Positions 44,743 to 54,401 of a stretch of DNA of 64,000 nucleotides are shown piece after piece. Under the pieces are notes generated by a model. It did no database searches, was not told where the DNA came from, and worked only from the letters and a program-made list of their open reading frames with translations. Each line of letters opens with the position of its first letter. The stretch's first letter is position 1. The stretch is from positions 186,001-250,000 of the forward strand of contig JAJZTQ010000001.1 of the NCBI GenBank assembly GCA_021848825.1, written 5' to 3'. Made by a program: the position numbers and the translations under genes. The stretch comes from Pseudomonadota bacterium (lineage in GTDB: Bacteria; Pseudomonadota; Gammaproteobacteria; Burkholderiales; JABEVD01).

Positions 44743-46131
44743 TCAGTCCTTCGTCACCCGAAGCAGTTCCTCGAGCGAAGTCTCCTTGTTTTCGACCCAC
44801 CTCATGCCGTCCTGCCTCAGATTCATCATGCCTTGAGATTGCGCGTGTGTCCGGATTTCCTGTTCCGATCTGCCGTCGTGGATGAATTTTCGCAGGACTT
44901 CGTCTATCGAGAGAAGCTCGTAGATGCCTGTCCTTCCCTTGTATCCGCTCATGTCGCAGGAAGGGCATCCCGCGCCCATGCATTGCCTGCAGAATCTTCT
45001 CACCAGCCTTTGCGCGAGCACGCCTATCAGGCTGGAAGAAAGAAGAAAGGGTTCTATCCCCATGTCTATCAGCCTTGTCACGGCGCTTGCCGAATCGTTG
45101 GTGTGCAGGGTGGCGAGCACCAGGTGCCCTGTCAGGCTCGCCTGTACCGCGATCTGCGCAGTTTCGAGATCCCTTATTTCGCCTATCATGATGACGTCGG
45201 GATCCTGGCGCAATATGGCTCTCAGCGCCTTGGCGAAGCTCATGTCTATCCTCGAGTTCACCTGGGTCTGGCCGATGCCGTCCAGATCGTATTCGATCGG
45301 GTCCTCCACCGTCATGATGTTCATGACGGCGGAATCGAGCCTCGAAAGGGCGGCATAAAGGGTTGTCGTCTTTCCCGAACCCGTCGGACCGGTGACGAGA
45401 AAGATGCCGTGAGGCTGGGATATCAGTTCGTTCACGCCTGAGAGCGTCTCCGCGCTCATGCCCAGCCTGGAAAGATCGAGCCTTCCCGCCTCCTTGTCGA
45501 GAAGACGCATCACCACGCGCTCGCCGTGGCCTGTCGGGAGCGTGGAAACCCGGACGTCTACAGGTCTCCCCGCCACTCTCAGGGCGATCCGCCCGTCCTG
45601 CGGAAGGCGCTTCTCGGCGATGTCGAGCTGCGCCATGATCTTGATCCTCGATACGAGCGCAGCATGGAGGGTGCGGTGCGGCTCGACGATGTCTTTCAGC
45701 GCGCCATCCAGCCTGAAGCGCACCACGGACCTATTTTCGAAGATTTCGAAGTGGATGTCCGATGCATTTTCCCTCAGCGCCTGGGTGAGCAAGGCATTGA
45801 TCATCCTGATGATGGGCGCATCCCCTTCGGCTTCGAGCAGATCCTCTATCCTTGGCATCTCCCCTATCATCTTGGAGAGATCCAGATCGAAATCGTCTGC
45901 AAGCACGGACGAATCCCCCCTTGAATAGCATTCCGAAAGGGATTTCTCGAACTGCCCGGCTTCCATCGTCGTCACCTTCAGCGGCACGCCGAGCACTCTT
46001 CTCGCTTCGGAAATGACTTCGATTCCTGCCCCTTCCCTCAGGCAAATTTCGGCATGCTCGTTGGAGAAGCCGGAGACGAAGACCCCTTTTGCCTGGGCAT
46101 AGGAATAGGGGATCAGCTTTTTCGGCTGCAT
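44743..46131 (-). CDS. gspE: Type II secretion ATPase GspE with compact Cys module
   Basis: The 462-residue ATPase has Walker A GPTGSGKT (248-255), the Asp box and ATLHTNDSASAVTRL. Cys381, Cys384, Cys389 and Cys392 form the zinc module, but the pairs are only four residues apart; many GspE proteins have a loop of some 30 residues there. The N-terminal domain that binds GspL is short (about 1-95). It powers pseudopilus growth. Its ATG lies 4 bp after gspD. Confidence 0.95.
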   Translation of the reverse strand: MQPKKLIPYSYAQAKGVFVSGFSNEHAEICLREGAGIEVISEARRVLGVPLKVTTMEAGQFEKSLSECYSRGDSSVLADDFDLDLSKMIGEMPRIEDLLEAEGDAPIIRMINALLTQALRENASDIHFEIFENRSVVRFRLDGALKDIVEPHRTLHAALVSRIKIMAQLDIAEKRLPQDGRIALRVAGRPVDVRVSTLPTGHGERVVMRLLDKEAGRLDLSRLGMSAETLSGVNELISQPHGIFLVTGPTGSGKTTTLYAALSRLDSAVMNIMTVEDPIEYDLDGIGQTQVNSRIDMSFAKALRAILRQDPDVIMIGEIRDLETAQIAVQASLTGHLVLATLHTNDSASAVTRLIDMGIEPFLLSSSLIGVLAQRLVRRFCRQCMGAGCPSCDMSGYKGRTGIYELLSIDEVLRKFIHDGRSEQEIRTHAQSQGMMNLRQDGMRWVENKETSLEELLRVTKD

Positions 46132-46135
46132 GGCT

Positions 46136-48070
46136 TCAATGCTTGAGCGGAGGAAGAACGGGCGTCTTGGTGTCGGGAAGCATGAAACTCTGCGCCGGCT
46201 GGGAAGCTTTCTGCACTCCCCTGACGTAATCGTAACGCGCCCTGGTCAATTCGTCATAGGACTTTGCATTTCTCAGGATATGGGGACAAAGGAAAACCAT
46301 CAGATTGGTCTTGTTGTGGGTTCTCGATTTGTAGCTGAAGAAATTCCCGACGAAAGGAAGATCGCCCAGAACCGGAACCTTGCTGACGTTGTCCGATACG
46401 GAATCCTGTATCAGCCCGCCCAATACGATGATCTGGCCATCGTCCACCTCGACCGTCGAATCGATGGAGCGCTTGTTCGTGGTGGGACCGGCGAGATTGT
46501 TGAGCGTCGTCGGATCTACGCTCGACACTTCCTGATAGATCTTGAGCCTAACCAGATCCCCTGCGGAAATCTGCGGCTTGATCTTCAGCTTCAGACCGAC
46601 ATCCTGGCGCTCGTATGTCTGGAAAGGCGCAGTGGTGGTCGTCGTGCCCGTCTGCGCATAGGAGCCCGTGATGAAGGGGACATTTTGGCCGACGACGATC
46701 TTGGCTTCCTCGTTGTCGAGGGTCAGGAGATTGGGGGTGGAGAGGATGTTCGCATTTGCATCGGTCTGCAACGCGCGCGCCAGGACCCCGAGGTTCAGCA
46801 CCTGTCCTATGCCTGGAATGTCGACCTGCCCCCTGATGATGCCGATGTTGAGCCCTTCTCCTGCGGAGCCGATGTTCGTCGCCGTGCCGATGATGTTTGC
46901 CCCGCCCGTCTGCGTGCCGAAATTGGTCCCGCCTATGACGTTGACGGAATTGCTGTTGATGCCGTTGAGATTCTGCCACTGTATGCCGAATTCAGCAGCC
47001 CTGTTCGCGCTGACTTCGGCAACCAGCGCTTCGACATAGATTTCAGCCTGCCTCACGTCCAGCTTCTCGACGACGGCGCGGAGGTTGTTGTAAATCGCCT
47101 CGGGCGCAGTGATGATGAGCGCATTCGATGCTTCGTCCGCCTGGATCATGCCGCCCGAAGGCGAGCTTGCCTGGGCGGAGGCGCCATGCGGCGTGGCCGA
47201 CGAAGGCGTCGAAGGAGCGGCAGGCTGGCCCGTGACCACTGATTCGAGCATTTTCGCAAGGCTCTTCGCCGAGGCATTCCTGAGATAGATGACATGAATG
47301 TTCCCGGTATCCCCTGTTCCGATGTCGAGCTTCGCGATCAGGTTCCTGGCCGTAGCCTGCATCGCCGCATTCCCGGATCTAAGGATCAGGCTGTTCGTTC
47401 TTGCATCCGCCACGACCAGCAGGCGCTGCCCGGGGTCGGTCACCCCTTCGTTCATCAGCTTGTTGATGCTCTGCGCGACATCCAGCGCAGAAGCGTGATG
47501 GAGTGCCACAATGTCGGGGCTTCCAGCCTGATCTATGGCATCGATGATGCTGACGATGCGCTTCAGATTGTCAGCGTAATCCGTGATCACCAGGGCGTTT
47601 CCGTCCGGATAGGCGCTGATCGCGTTGTTCGGCGCAATCAGCGGACGAAGAACCGGAACAAGCTTGGAAGCCGACTGGTTCTTCAGCGAATAGACTTGCG
47701 TGACGACTTCCCCGCCCTGTTCCGGCTTGACGCCTATCAGCAGATTTCCGCCGTTTTGCTTGGCATCGGCCTCCGGAAGGATGCGGACGACGCCGTTCGA
47801 TTCGACCGCTGCGAAGCCCTGCAGGCGGAGCGCGGAAAGCAGGATGGGATAGATCAGGGATCTCGATACCGGTTTGGACGAAATGATGTTGACCGATCCC
47901 CTGACACGCGGGTCGATCAGGAAATTCCTGCCGGTGATCTTGCCTACCGCCTTGATCACCGAATCGACATCGGCATTGACGAAATTGAGCATCACCTTGT
48001 CGTCTTCGGCCATCGCACTGGCTGAAATCAAACAAAGAACGAAGAGGATGTTCCTCAAATACCTGATCAC
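46136..48070 (-). CDS. gspD: Type II secretion outer-membrane secretin GspD
   Basis: The 644-residue protein has a signal peptide (about 1-21), N0 and several N domains (VMLNFVNADVDSVIKAVGKIT start; repeated RIVSIIDAID-like segments) and a C-terminal secretin domain with VGQNVPFITG. A low-complexity Ser/Pro/Ala patch (about 285-305) lies in the N3 region, as in other secretins. No lipobox is present. It follows gspC by 34 bp. Confidence 0.96.
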   Translation of the reverse strand: MIRYLRNILFVLCLISASAMAEDDKVMLNFVNADVDSVIKAVGKITGRNFLIDPRVRGSVNIISSKPVSRSLIYPILLSALRLQGFAAVESNGVVRILPEADAKQNGGNLLIGVKPEQGGEVVTQVYSLKNQSASKLVPVLRPLIAPNNAISAYPDGNALVITDYADNLKRIVSIIDAIDQAGSPDIVALHHASALDVAQSINKLMNEGVTDPGQRLLVVADARTNSLILRSGNAAMQATARNLIAKLDIGTGDTGNIHVIYLRNASAKSLAKMLESVVTGQPAAPSTPSSATPHGASAQASSPSGGMIQADEASNALIITAPEAIYNNLRAVVEKLDVRQAEIYVEALVAEVSANRAAEFGIQWQNLNGINSNSVNVIGGTNFGTQTGGANIIGTATNIGSAGEGLNIGIIRGQVDIPGIGQVLNLGVLARALQTDANANILSTPNLLTLDNEEAKIVVGQNVPFITGSYAQTGTTTTTAPFQTYERQDVGLKLKIKPQISAGDLVRLKIYQEVSSVDPTTLNNLAGPTTNKRSIDSTVEVDDGQIIVLGGLIQDSVSDNVSKVPVLGDLPFVGNFFSYKSRTHNKTNLMVFLCPHILRNAKSYDELTRARYDYVRGVQKASQPAQSFMLPDTKTPVLPPLKH

Positions 48071-48104
48071 TGATGTTTCCAGAATGAAAACCGCAATCCT
48101 ATCA

Positions 48105-48563
48105 TCACTTTGCCCGCAGATCGAGTTCAGGGGCTATCTGTCTCAGGTTCACCGTCGTTCTGCCGCCTTCGTGACTCAATACGACATGGTCTGCTGCGAC
48201 TTCATCGAGATAGACCCCGGGAGAAACGGCTTCCTTCAGCAGGACCACCCTGCTTTTCTTCCCCGCTTCGGAAAATATGGCCGCGGGTTCTCCCTGTTTC
48301 GATGCGAAAACCCCTTCCAGCGAGAGACCGGGTGGAAGCGCCGCATTTTCGGTTGTCTCCCCGCCGCCGAAAACATGATATGAAGCGATGGTTTGCGTGA
48401 CGCGCTGCTCAACCATCTTCGAAGATTGCGGAACAAGCTTCAACTGCTCCGGACTGAAGAGCGACCATGTCCAGTAGGCGGCCTGCGCGCAGAAAGCGGC
48501 CAGAAAGGCGAAATTCACCGCCCATATCGTCTTCCGTTGCAGGGACCCAAACATATGCCTCAT
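48105..48563 (-). CDS. gspC: Short GspC-like inner-membrane protein
   Basis: The 152-residue protein has one membrane segment (about 13-35) and a periplasmic HR-type domain (YHVFGG, then GLSLEGVFASKQGEPAAIF). The C-terminal PDZ domain of many GspC proteins is absent. It links the secretin to the inner-membrane platform. Start 48563 or the ATG three codons later (48554, with GAGG upstream) are both possible. It heads the leftward half of the secretion locus. Confidence 0.85.
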   Translation of the reverse strand: MRHMFGSLQRKTIWAVNFAFLAAFCAQAAYWTWSLFSPEQLKLVPQSSKMVEQRVTQTIASYHVFGGGETTENAALPPGLSLEGVFASKQGEPAAIFSEAGKKSRVVLLKEAVSPGVYLDEVAADHVVLSHEGGRTTVNLRQIAPELDLRAK

Positions 48564-48623
48564 AATGAAGGCGATTCTAACCCATCGTGGAAATCACCGC
48601 GATAGATTTACAGGATTGATGAA

Positions 48624-49049
48624 ATGAAACTTGCTCAGCGCGGATTCACCCTGATCGAAATCATGGTGGTCATCGTGATCATAGGCATTCTGGCCGCATT
48701 GATCGTCCCCAAAATAATGAGCAGACCGGACGATGCGCGGATCGTCGCCGCAAAGCAGGACATCGGTTCCATCATGCAGGCGTTGAAGCTCTACAAGCTC
48801 GACAATCACGCCTATCCGACGACCGAGCAGGGTCTCGATGCGCTCGTGAAAAAACCGGCGACGCCGCCCATTCCACAGAACTGGAAGTCCGGAGGATATC
48901 TCGAGAAGCTTCCTGTTGACCCATGGGGAAAGCCCTATCAGTATCTCAATCCGGGACTGCATGGCGAAATAGACGTATTCAGCTTCGGCGCTGACGGTAT
49001 GCCGGGCGGGGAAGGAAATGACGCCGATATCGGTTCCTGGGAACTCTAA
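48624..49049 (+). CDS. gspG: Major pseudopilin GspG
   Basis: The 141-residue prepilin has a short leader cut at [11 protein letters not shown] with Glu5, a helical spine, and the GspG features [11 protein letters not shown] and the calcium-site tail [21 protein letters not shown]. It forms the pseudopilus. AGGA at 48612-48615 precedes ATG. It opens the rightward operon, 60 bp from gspC. Confidence 0.97.
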   Translation: MKLAQRGFTLIEIMVVIVIIGILAALIVPKIMSRPDDARIVAAKQDIGSIMQALKLYKLDNHAYPTTEQGLDALVKKPATPPIPQNWKSGGYLEKLPVDPWGKPYQYLNPGLHGEIDVFSFGADGMPGGEGNDADIGSWEL

Positions 49050-49515
49050 TAGCCAGCAAGGCGGATTCACGCTCCTGGAAATACTGGTTGTTCTGCTCGT
49101 CATCGGCATCATCTCTGCGGCCGTCGCGCTCGGCGTCTCGATGGACGACAGGAGAACAACCGCAATCGAGGCTTCCCGTCTTGCAGACCTCCTCGAAGAA
49201 GCCGAAGAGGAAGCGATGAGCCGTGGGGAGAAGCTCGCCTGGTCGGGGGCCGGGGATTCCTACCTGTTCTGGAAAATGGATGAGGCCGGAAAATGGCAGC
49301 AAATCGCTGACGACGATCTCTTCAAGGGCCATGTTTTTCAGGATGGCATCAGCATCGATGCAGTCAACCTGAACGGCCTGCCGTCCGACAAAAAAATCGT
49401 TTTCAACCCTTCAGGCGTCAATACCCCTTTCAGGATTGTCCTCTCCGGAACCGAATCGAAGATCGGCATTTCAGGCGACGCCATGAATCGGGTAACGGTC
49501 GAGTCGAATGAATGA
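49018..49515 (+). CDS. gspH: Minor pseudopilin GspH
   Basis: The 165-residue prepilin has a longish leader and a processing site at [14 protein letters not shown]. It overlaps gspG by 32 bp, and GAAGGA just before ATG 49018 supports this start. GspH is part of or near the pseudopilus tip complex. Identity rests on position and the N-terminal motif; the rest is variable. Confidence 0.88.
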   Translation: MTPISVPGNSNSQQGGFTLLEILVVLLVIGIISAAVALGVSMDDRRTTAIEASRLADLLEEAEEEAMSRGEKLAWSGAGDSYLFWKMDEAGKWQQIADDDLFKGHVFQDGISIDAVNLNGLPSDKKIVFNPSGVNTPFRIVLSGTESKIGISGDAMNRVTVESNE

Positions 49516-49873
49516 GGAAAAGGGCTTCACGCTCTTCGAAACGTTGATTGCGCTTGCCATCATCGCGATCGCGCTGACCGCCGTATTGCGCGCGTCCGCC
49601 CAGGCTGGCGAAAATGCCTATGATTTGAGACAGAGAATGCTCGCGGACTGGGTTGCTCAGAACAGGATGGCCGAGATCACCGCCCTGCAGATCTGGCCGG
49701 ATTTCGGGAACCTGTCAGGAACTGAAACCGAAGCGAACGAGGATTTTTCATGGGAAGAAGAAATCACCTCGACGCCCAACCCTCTTTTCAGGAAAATCGT
49801 GATTAGCGTATATGACGGGCAACAGCACATGCTGCGCCAATTGACAGGCTATCTGATTCGCCCCATGCCATGA
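49508..49873 (+). CDS. gspI: Minor pseudopilin GspI
   Basis: The 121-residue prepilin has leader MNEEKG cut before FTLFETLIALAI. The ADWVAQNRMAE segment and small size fit GspI, a tip subunit. It overlaps gspH by 8 bp and gspJ by 4 bp (ATGA). Confidence 0.92.
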   Translation: MNEEKGFTLFETLIALAIIAIALTAVLRASAQAGENAYDLRQRMLADWVAQNRMAEITALQIWPDFGNLSGTETEANEDFSWEEEITSTPNPLFRKIVISVYDGQQHMLRQLTGYLIRPMP

Positions 49874-50445
49874 GGAAAGAAAAAGGCTTCACGCTCGTCG
49901 AAATCCTGATCGCCGTCTCGATACTAGCCCTGATCTCCGTCATGGCTTTTAGGGGGCTTTCCTCCGTGATCGAAACGAGGATGCATGTTTCCGAGGAAAC
50001 CAGGAAATGGCATGATATTTCCCTTTTCTTTTCCAGGTTCGGCGAAGATCTGTCCGGCCTGATACACCGTCCCGCCACGGATCAATCCGGGCTGGTTCTG
50101 CCCGAATTCGAAGGCAAGACAGACTATTCGGGTCCACTCGACGCCAACATCCTTTTCACGAGAATGGGAGATGAAGACCGGAACGACGAAAGGGTGGGCT
50201 ATCGACTCAATCAGGGAAAGATAGAGGCCCTGCTCTGGGCGCATGTCGACCAGGCGCCGGGAACGAAGCCTGATATCTATCCCCTGCTCTCCCATGTCAG
50301 GTCTTTCGAATTGCGCTATCTCGCAATCAACAATACCTGGGTTCCCTTCTGGCCGCTTCCGGGGCAGATTCGGCCGAAGGCAGTTCAGGCCAGCGTGACG
50401 CTTGAATCGGGAGAGAAAATCGTGCGAACCTTTTCGCTGTTATGA
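49870..50445 (+). CDS. gspJ: Minor pseudopilin GspJ
   Basis: The 191-residue prepilin has leader MRKEKG cut before FTLVEILIAV, followed by the ISVMAFRGLSSV segment and the LFFSRFGEDLSGL region typical of GspJ. It joins GspI and GspK at the pseudopilus tip. Both ends overlap neighbours as ATGA. Confidence 0.93.
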   Translation: MRKEKGFTLVEILIAVSILALISVMAFRGLSSVIETRMHVSEETRKWHDISLFFSRFGEDLSGLIHRPATDQSGLVLPEFEGKTDYSGPLDANILFTRMGDEDRNDERVGYRLNQGKIEALLWAHVDQAPGTKPDIYPLLSHVRSFELRYLAINNTWVPFWPLPGQIRPKAVQASVTLESGEKIVRTFSLL

Positions 50446-51350
50446 AAGAGAAAGGGGCTGCCATCATCATGGCGATTCTGATCGTCGCGGTTTCGGCCAC
50501 GCTCGCTGCCTCCCTTGCGTGGCGCGAGGGCATCTTCGCCAGAAGGCTCGAAAACGACGAAGAAAGGACAGATGCGAAATGGCTCGCCCAGGCTGGGACG
50601 AATTTCGCCGCAGCGGTGCTGAACGACGATGCAAGGCACAACATCGTGGATTATCAGGGCGAGGCATGGGCCACCCAGTTGCCGGCCATGCCCGTCGAAA
50701 ACGGGGAAGTCTCAGGCTTCATAACCGATCAGCAGGGCCTTTTCAATCTCAACAATCTCGCCCTCAATGGCAAAACCGACGTCGCACACCTGATGCAGTT
50801 TCGAGCGCTTCTCTCCCTGCTTGGAATCCAGCCCGATCTCGCGGAAGCGGTTGCAGACTGGATCGACTCGGACAGCGCGGTCCAGAGTCCGGGTGGCGCT
50901 GAAAATTCCTATTATCTCGGATTGCCTGATCCTTACCGTGCGGCTAATATGCCGTTTGCGGAAATCGATGATCTCTCCCTGGTCAAAGGTTTCGACGAGG
51001 CAACCATGGAAAGATTGAAGCCCTACGTGACCGTTCTGCCGAACACGACTCAAGTAAACGTCAACACGGCGCCTCCGGAAGTGCTGGCCGCGATTCTGCC
51101 CGGCCTTTCGCTGTCACGCGCCAACGAACTGGTGAACAGGCGCAATCAGCATTATTTCAACGACGTGGCCGATTTCAGATCGGCGATTCCTGATCCCAAC
51201 GTCATCATCCAGGACAATCAAGTCGAAGTGGCCAGCCAGTATTTCCTGGTGACGGTCAATGCCAGGCAGGGAAAATCCAGGGTCACCATGGAGACGCTGC
51301 TCGATCGTGAAGGCACGGCTTGGCCGAGAGCGGTATGGCACAGATCATGA
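50442..51350 (+). CDS. gspK: Minor pseudopilin GspK
   Basis: The 302-residue protein begins MKEKGAAIIMAILIVAV; as expected for GspK, the Glu5 of other pseudopilins is missing. The large globular domain with QGLFNLNNL, VNVNTAPPEVLAAI and a helix-hairpin-helix-like part matches GspK, the tip cap. It overlaps gspJ and gspL by 4 bp each. Confidence 0.94.
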   Translation: MKEKGAAIIMAILIVAVSATLAASLAWREGIFARRLENDEERTDAKWLAQAGTNFAAAVLNDDARHNIVDYQGEAWATQLPAMPVENGEVSGFITDQQGLFNLNNLALNGKTDVAHLMQFRALLSLLGIQPDLAEAVADWIDSDSAVQSPGGAENSYYLGLPDPYRAANMPFAEIDDLSLVKGFDEATMERLKPYVTVLPNTTQVNVNTAPPEVLAAILPGLSLSRANELVNRRNQHYFNDVADFRSAIPDPNVIIQDNQVEVASQYFLVTVNARQGKSRVTMETLLDREGTAWPRAVWHRS

Positions 51351-52513
51351 ATCGTCTCAGGATCTATCCGGTTTCCGCAATGGAATGGGCATTGATCGAA
51401 AACGATCAGGTCATCGAATCTGGCAGCGGGCATTCCTTCCCGAATGCCGACGAATGCGAAGTCGTCGTGCCGTTTTCGCTCATTTCCCTGGCGACGGCGA
51501 AGCTGCCCAAGGTCAACTCGAAACGGCTCCTGGAGATCGCGCCTTACGCAATCGAGGATGCGGTCATCTCCGAGCCTGAAAAAAACCTCGCCCTGCCTTT
51601 GAAGAAACTTCAGGACGACACCACATTGCTCGCCGTCATAGACAGGGGCTGGATGGACGGGCTTCTCGCCGAACTCGGAAAATCTGGGCTGGAGCCAAAA
51701 AGAGCTGTTCCCGAGCTCCTTCTTCCGTCATTGAAGGCGGGCGAATGGGCTCTCGTCCTCCTGGGTCCCGAAGGATTTCTGAAGACTTCCGAAGAAGCTG
51801 CATTTTCCCTGGATTGCCATGGACAAGAACCGCCGGTCGGCCTCAAGCTTGCCCTCGAGAGGGAGCGGCCCGAGAAAATACTGGTCTATTCGAAGGATTA
51901 TCCGGATCTCGAGCAGTGGGAGAAAATGCTCGGCATTCCCTTTAGACAAGCGGGAGCATGGGACTGGAAAAAGGCGGAATTCCGACGTGAAATCAACCTG
52001 ATCGGGCGATCTGCCTCAAGATCCTTCGAAATCGACTGGCGGCCTTTCAAGCCTGCGTTATTCATCCTGTTCATGATGATTGCGCTGCAGTTTTCAGGAA
52101 CGGTTTACGAGTGGATCCACCTTTCCCGGGAAAAAAAGGCGATCTTCACCGAGATGGACAGGCTATTCAGACAGAGCTTTCCCGAGGCCAGGGTGGTCGT
52201 GGATGCGCCTCTCCAGATGAAAAGGAAGCTCGAGGAGCTTAGGCGTTCAGGCGGAAACAGGCAGCCGGGGGATTTCATTCCGCTGATGGCATCGCTCTCG
52301 GGCGAAATCGCATCCCTTCCGTCGGGAAGCCTTTCGAGCATCGATTATTCAGCAGAAGGCCTCGATCTTTCAGCCGGATTTCCAGGCAAGGATGCGCTCG
52401 ACATGTTCAGGAAAAAACTGGAATCGGGAGGATTGAAAGTCGAGCTGAAGAAGGTCGAAGAGAAGGATAACGGCGTGCTTGCAACCCTTCATGTCGGTTC
52501 GGGAGGAAGTTGA
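51347..52513 (+). CDS. gspL: Type II secretion protein GspL
   Basis: The 388-residue protein has a cytoplasmic actin-like domain (about 1-225), one membrane segment (about 235-255) and a periplasmic ferredoxin-like domain. It binds GspE and GspM. I chose ATG 51347, which overlaps the gspK stop as ATGA; ATG 51335 is also in frame. It continues into gspM with a TGATG junction. Confidence 0.9.
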   Translation: MNRLRIYPVSAMEWALIENDQVIESGSGHSFPNADECEVVVPFSLISLATAKLPKVNSKRLLEIAPYAIEDAVISEPEKNLALPLKKLQDDTTLLAVIDRGWMDGLLAELGKSGLEPKRAVPELLLPSLKAGEWALVLLGPEGFLKTSEEAAFSLDCHGQEPPVGLKLALERERPEKILVYSKDYPDLEQWEKMLGIPFRQAGAWDWKKAEFRREINLIGRSASRSFEIDWRPFKPALFILFMMIALQFSGTVYEWIHLSREKKAIFTEMDRLFRQSFPEARVVVDAPLQMKRKLEELRRSGGNRQPGDFIPLMASLSGEIASLPSGSLSSIDYSAEGLDLSAGFPGKDALDMFRKKLESGGLKVELKKVEEKDNGVLATLHVGSGGS

Positions 52514-52998
52514 TGGAAGCGCTCAAGCGATTCTGGATCGAGCGAAACGAGCGTGAAAGGAAGGTGCTCCTGTTCGCCTTCTTCTTCGTTTTCTCGGCGC
52601 TCGCCTATGCTTTCGTCCTGCAGCCCGGAGAAAAGGAAAGGATCAAGCTCAGGAGGGAGATCCCGCAGCTTAAGGAAAAGCTTGCAGAAATGCGCATGGA
52701 AGCATCCGAAATCGAGAGATCGACCAAAGCCCCTGGGAGGGACGCAGCCCGGGACATCAAGGGTGAAATCGAGGCATCTGCGAATTCGGCCGGAATGGGA
52801 CTGAAGAGCATCGAGAAGGACGGTGACGGTCAAGTACACGCCGAATTTCCTTCGGTTTCATTCGACAGATGGGTAACCTGGGTGGAGAAGGTCGAGAAGG
52901 ATGCCCATGTCAGGCTGGTGTCTGGGCACATCCAACGGCTCGACCAGATCGGCAATGTCAGGATCAATGCGGCATTCGCGCCATGGGGAAAATCTTGA
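52513..52998 (+). CDS. gspM: Type II secretion protein GspM
   Basis: The 161-residue protein has a short cytoplasmic end, one membrane segment (about 18-37), a coiled-coil stretch and a small periplasmic domain ending in the SVSFDRWVTWVE motif of GspM. It partners GspL. GGGAGGA at 52501-52507 supports ATG 52513; TTG 52510 is one codon earlier. Confidence 0.9.
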   Translation: MEALKRFWIERNERERKVLLFAFFFVFSALAYAFVLQPGEKERIKLRREIPQLKEKLAEMRMEASEIERSTKAPGRDAARDIKGEIEASANSAGMGLKSIEKDGDGQVHAEFPSVSFDRWVTWVEKVEKDAHVRLVSGHIQRLDQIGNVRINAAFAPWGKS

Positions 52999-53705
52999 GA
53001 AGCCATGTCTTTTCGGGGATATTGCTCTATCTCGCCTTCCTCGTTGCGACCATCCCCGCGAGCATGATGGATGTCATTTCGAATCGCCTTTCCAGCGGAA
53101 AAATCAGGTTCAGCGACGCGGAAGGTTCATTCTGGAAAGGTTCAGCCACGCTGGGCGTGCTCGGGCGCGAAGGCGAAAGGTTTTCGTGGAAGATCTTCCC
53201 TGGAGAAATGCTGAGAGGTAAAGTGCATGCTTCCGTAATGGAAGGCGGAAGAAGGATGGACGTCATTGCTTCGCCCGACATGCTTCAATTGAAGGATGTT
53301 TCTCTCACGCTTCCCGCATCCATTCTCGCCCTTACAGGCAAAGGGATCGAATCGATCGATCCAGGCGGGGAATTCCAGATTGAAGCTCGCGACTTCGTCG
53401 TCTCCAAATCGATGAAGGGATCGATAACCGGGAAATGGATGAACGCAAGCTCGTCGGTGAGCTCGATCAATCCTCTCGGAAGCTATGTCTTTTCAGGCAA
53501 GGGAAAAGATCGAAGCATCGAGCTTTCGCTCGACACGCTGAACGGCCCTTTGATTCTGAAAGGAACGGGGTCATGGTCGGAAAAGGAGGGATTACGGTTC
53601 TCCGCAATGGGGGAATCGAAAAGCGAGGGCGTTTCCGATCTGCTCAGGGTGTTGGGGACGCCGGTCGGCGATGGCCTCTATTCACTGAAGCCGGTGAAGT
53701 TTTGA
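52983..53705 (+). CDS. gspN: Type II secretion protein GspN
   Basis: The 240-residue protein has an N-terminal membrane segment (about 8-28), GKIRFSDAEGSFWKGSATL and a beta-rich domain, matching GspN, an accessory protein of unclear role. ATG 52983 lies inside gspM. TTG 52995, which overlaps the gspM stop and has GGGGA five bases upstream, may be the true start and would remove four residues. It closes the rightward secretion operon. Confidence 0.87.
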   Translation: MGKILRSHVFSGILLYLAFLVATIPASMMDVISNRLSSGKIRFSDAEGSFWKGSATLGVLGREGERFSWKIFPGEMLRGKVHASVMEGGRRMDVIASPDMLQLKDVSLTLPASILALTGKGIESIDPGGEFQIEARDFVVSKSMKGSITGKWMNASSSVSSINPLGSYVFSGKGKDRSIELSLDTLNGPLILKGTGSWSEKEGLRFSAMGESKSEGVSDLLRVLGTPVGDGLYSLKPVKF

Positions 53706-54400
53706 AGAGAATCGCCCTCGTCGATGCCGCGAGAGGCATGGCCGTCATGCTGATGATCGCCTATCATTTCTCGTTCGACCTCAACTATTTCGGCGTCATC
53801 CATCATGATTTCAATCACGAGGCTTTCTGGCTGACATCCCGAGCGATCATCGTAAGCCTTTTCCTGACCCTGGTCGGCATCAGCCTCGTTCTCGCGTCGA
53901 GTCAGGATGCCATGCAATTCTGGAGGAGGCAGGGAAAGCTTTTTCTGGCAGCCTTGATCGTGACTTTCGGAAGCTGGATGATGTTCCCCGAAAGCTACAT
54001 CTATTTCGGCATACTCCATTTCATTTTCTTGGCGAGCCTGATCGGCAGATTCCTTGTCGATCGGCCCAACGCGAGCCTGATTTCAGGAATCCTCGTGATC
54101 GCGACAGGATTGAGCTATTCCAATCCTTTTTTCGACAGACCTTACATGCAGTGGATAGGCCTCATGACCCACAAGCCCTATACGGAGGATTACGTCCCGC
54201 TCTTTCCCTGGCTGGGCGTCGTGCTGATAGGCATTTTCGTCGGCAACTTCCTTTTCGCCAAACACAAGCCTTCCCGGATTTACCGGAATAACCCTCAACT
54301 GAAATTCTCATCCTTTCTCGGCAGACACAGCCTGCTCATCTATCTCGTCCACCAGCCTTTGCTGATCGGCATGCTCTATCTTGTTCTGAAGCTCGCCTGA
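53702..54400 (+). CDS. DUF1624 / acyltransferase-like membrane protein (TTG start)
   Basis: The 232-residue protein has about six membrane segments and begins KRIALVDAARGMAVMLMIAYH, the DUF1624 start related to heparan-alpha-glucosaminide N-acetyltransferase-type proteins, with HPLL-like HQPLLIG near the end. Substrate unknown. TTG 53702 overlaps the gspN stop as TTGA and is the only start that fits the family. It ends 1 bp from the convergent lipoprotein gene. Confidence 0.82.
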   Translation: MKRIALVDAARGMAVMLMIAYHFSFDLNYFGVIHHDFNHEAFWLTSRAIIVSLFLTLVGISLVLASSQDAMQFWRRQGKLFLAALIVTFGSWMMFPESYIYFGILHFIFLASLIGRFLVDRPNASLISGILVIATGLSYSNPFFDRPYMQWIGLMTHKPYTEDYVPLFPWLGVVLIGIFVGNFLFAKHKPSRIYRNNPQLKFSSFLGRHSLLIYLVHQPLLIGMLYLVLKLA

Positions 54401-54401
54401 A

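Noticed and set aside
46130-47242. 370-codon frame antisense to gspD
   Set aside because: Secretin features and operon order place the gene on the minus strand.
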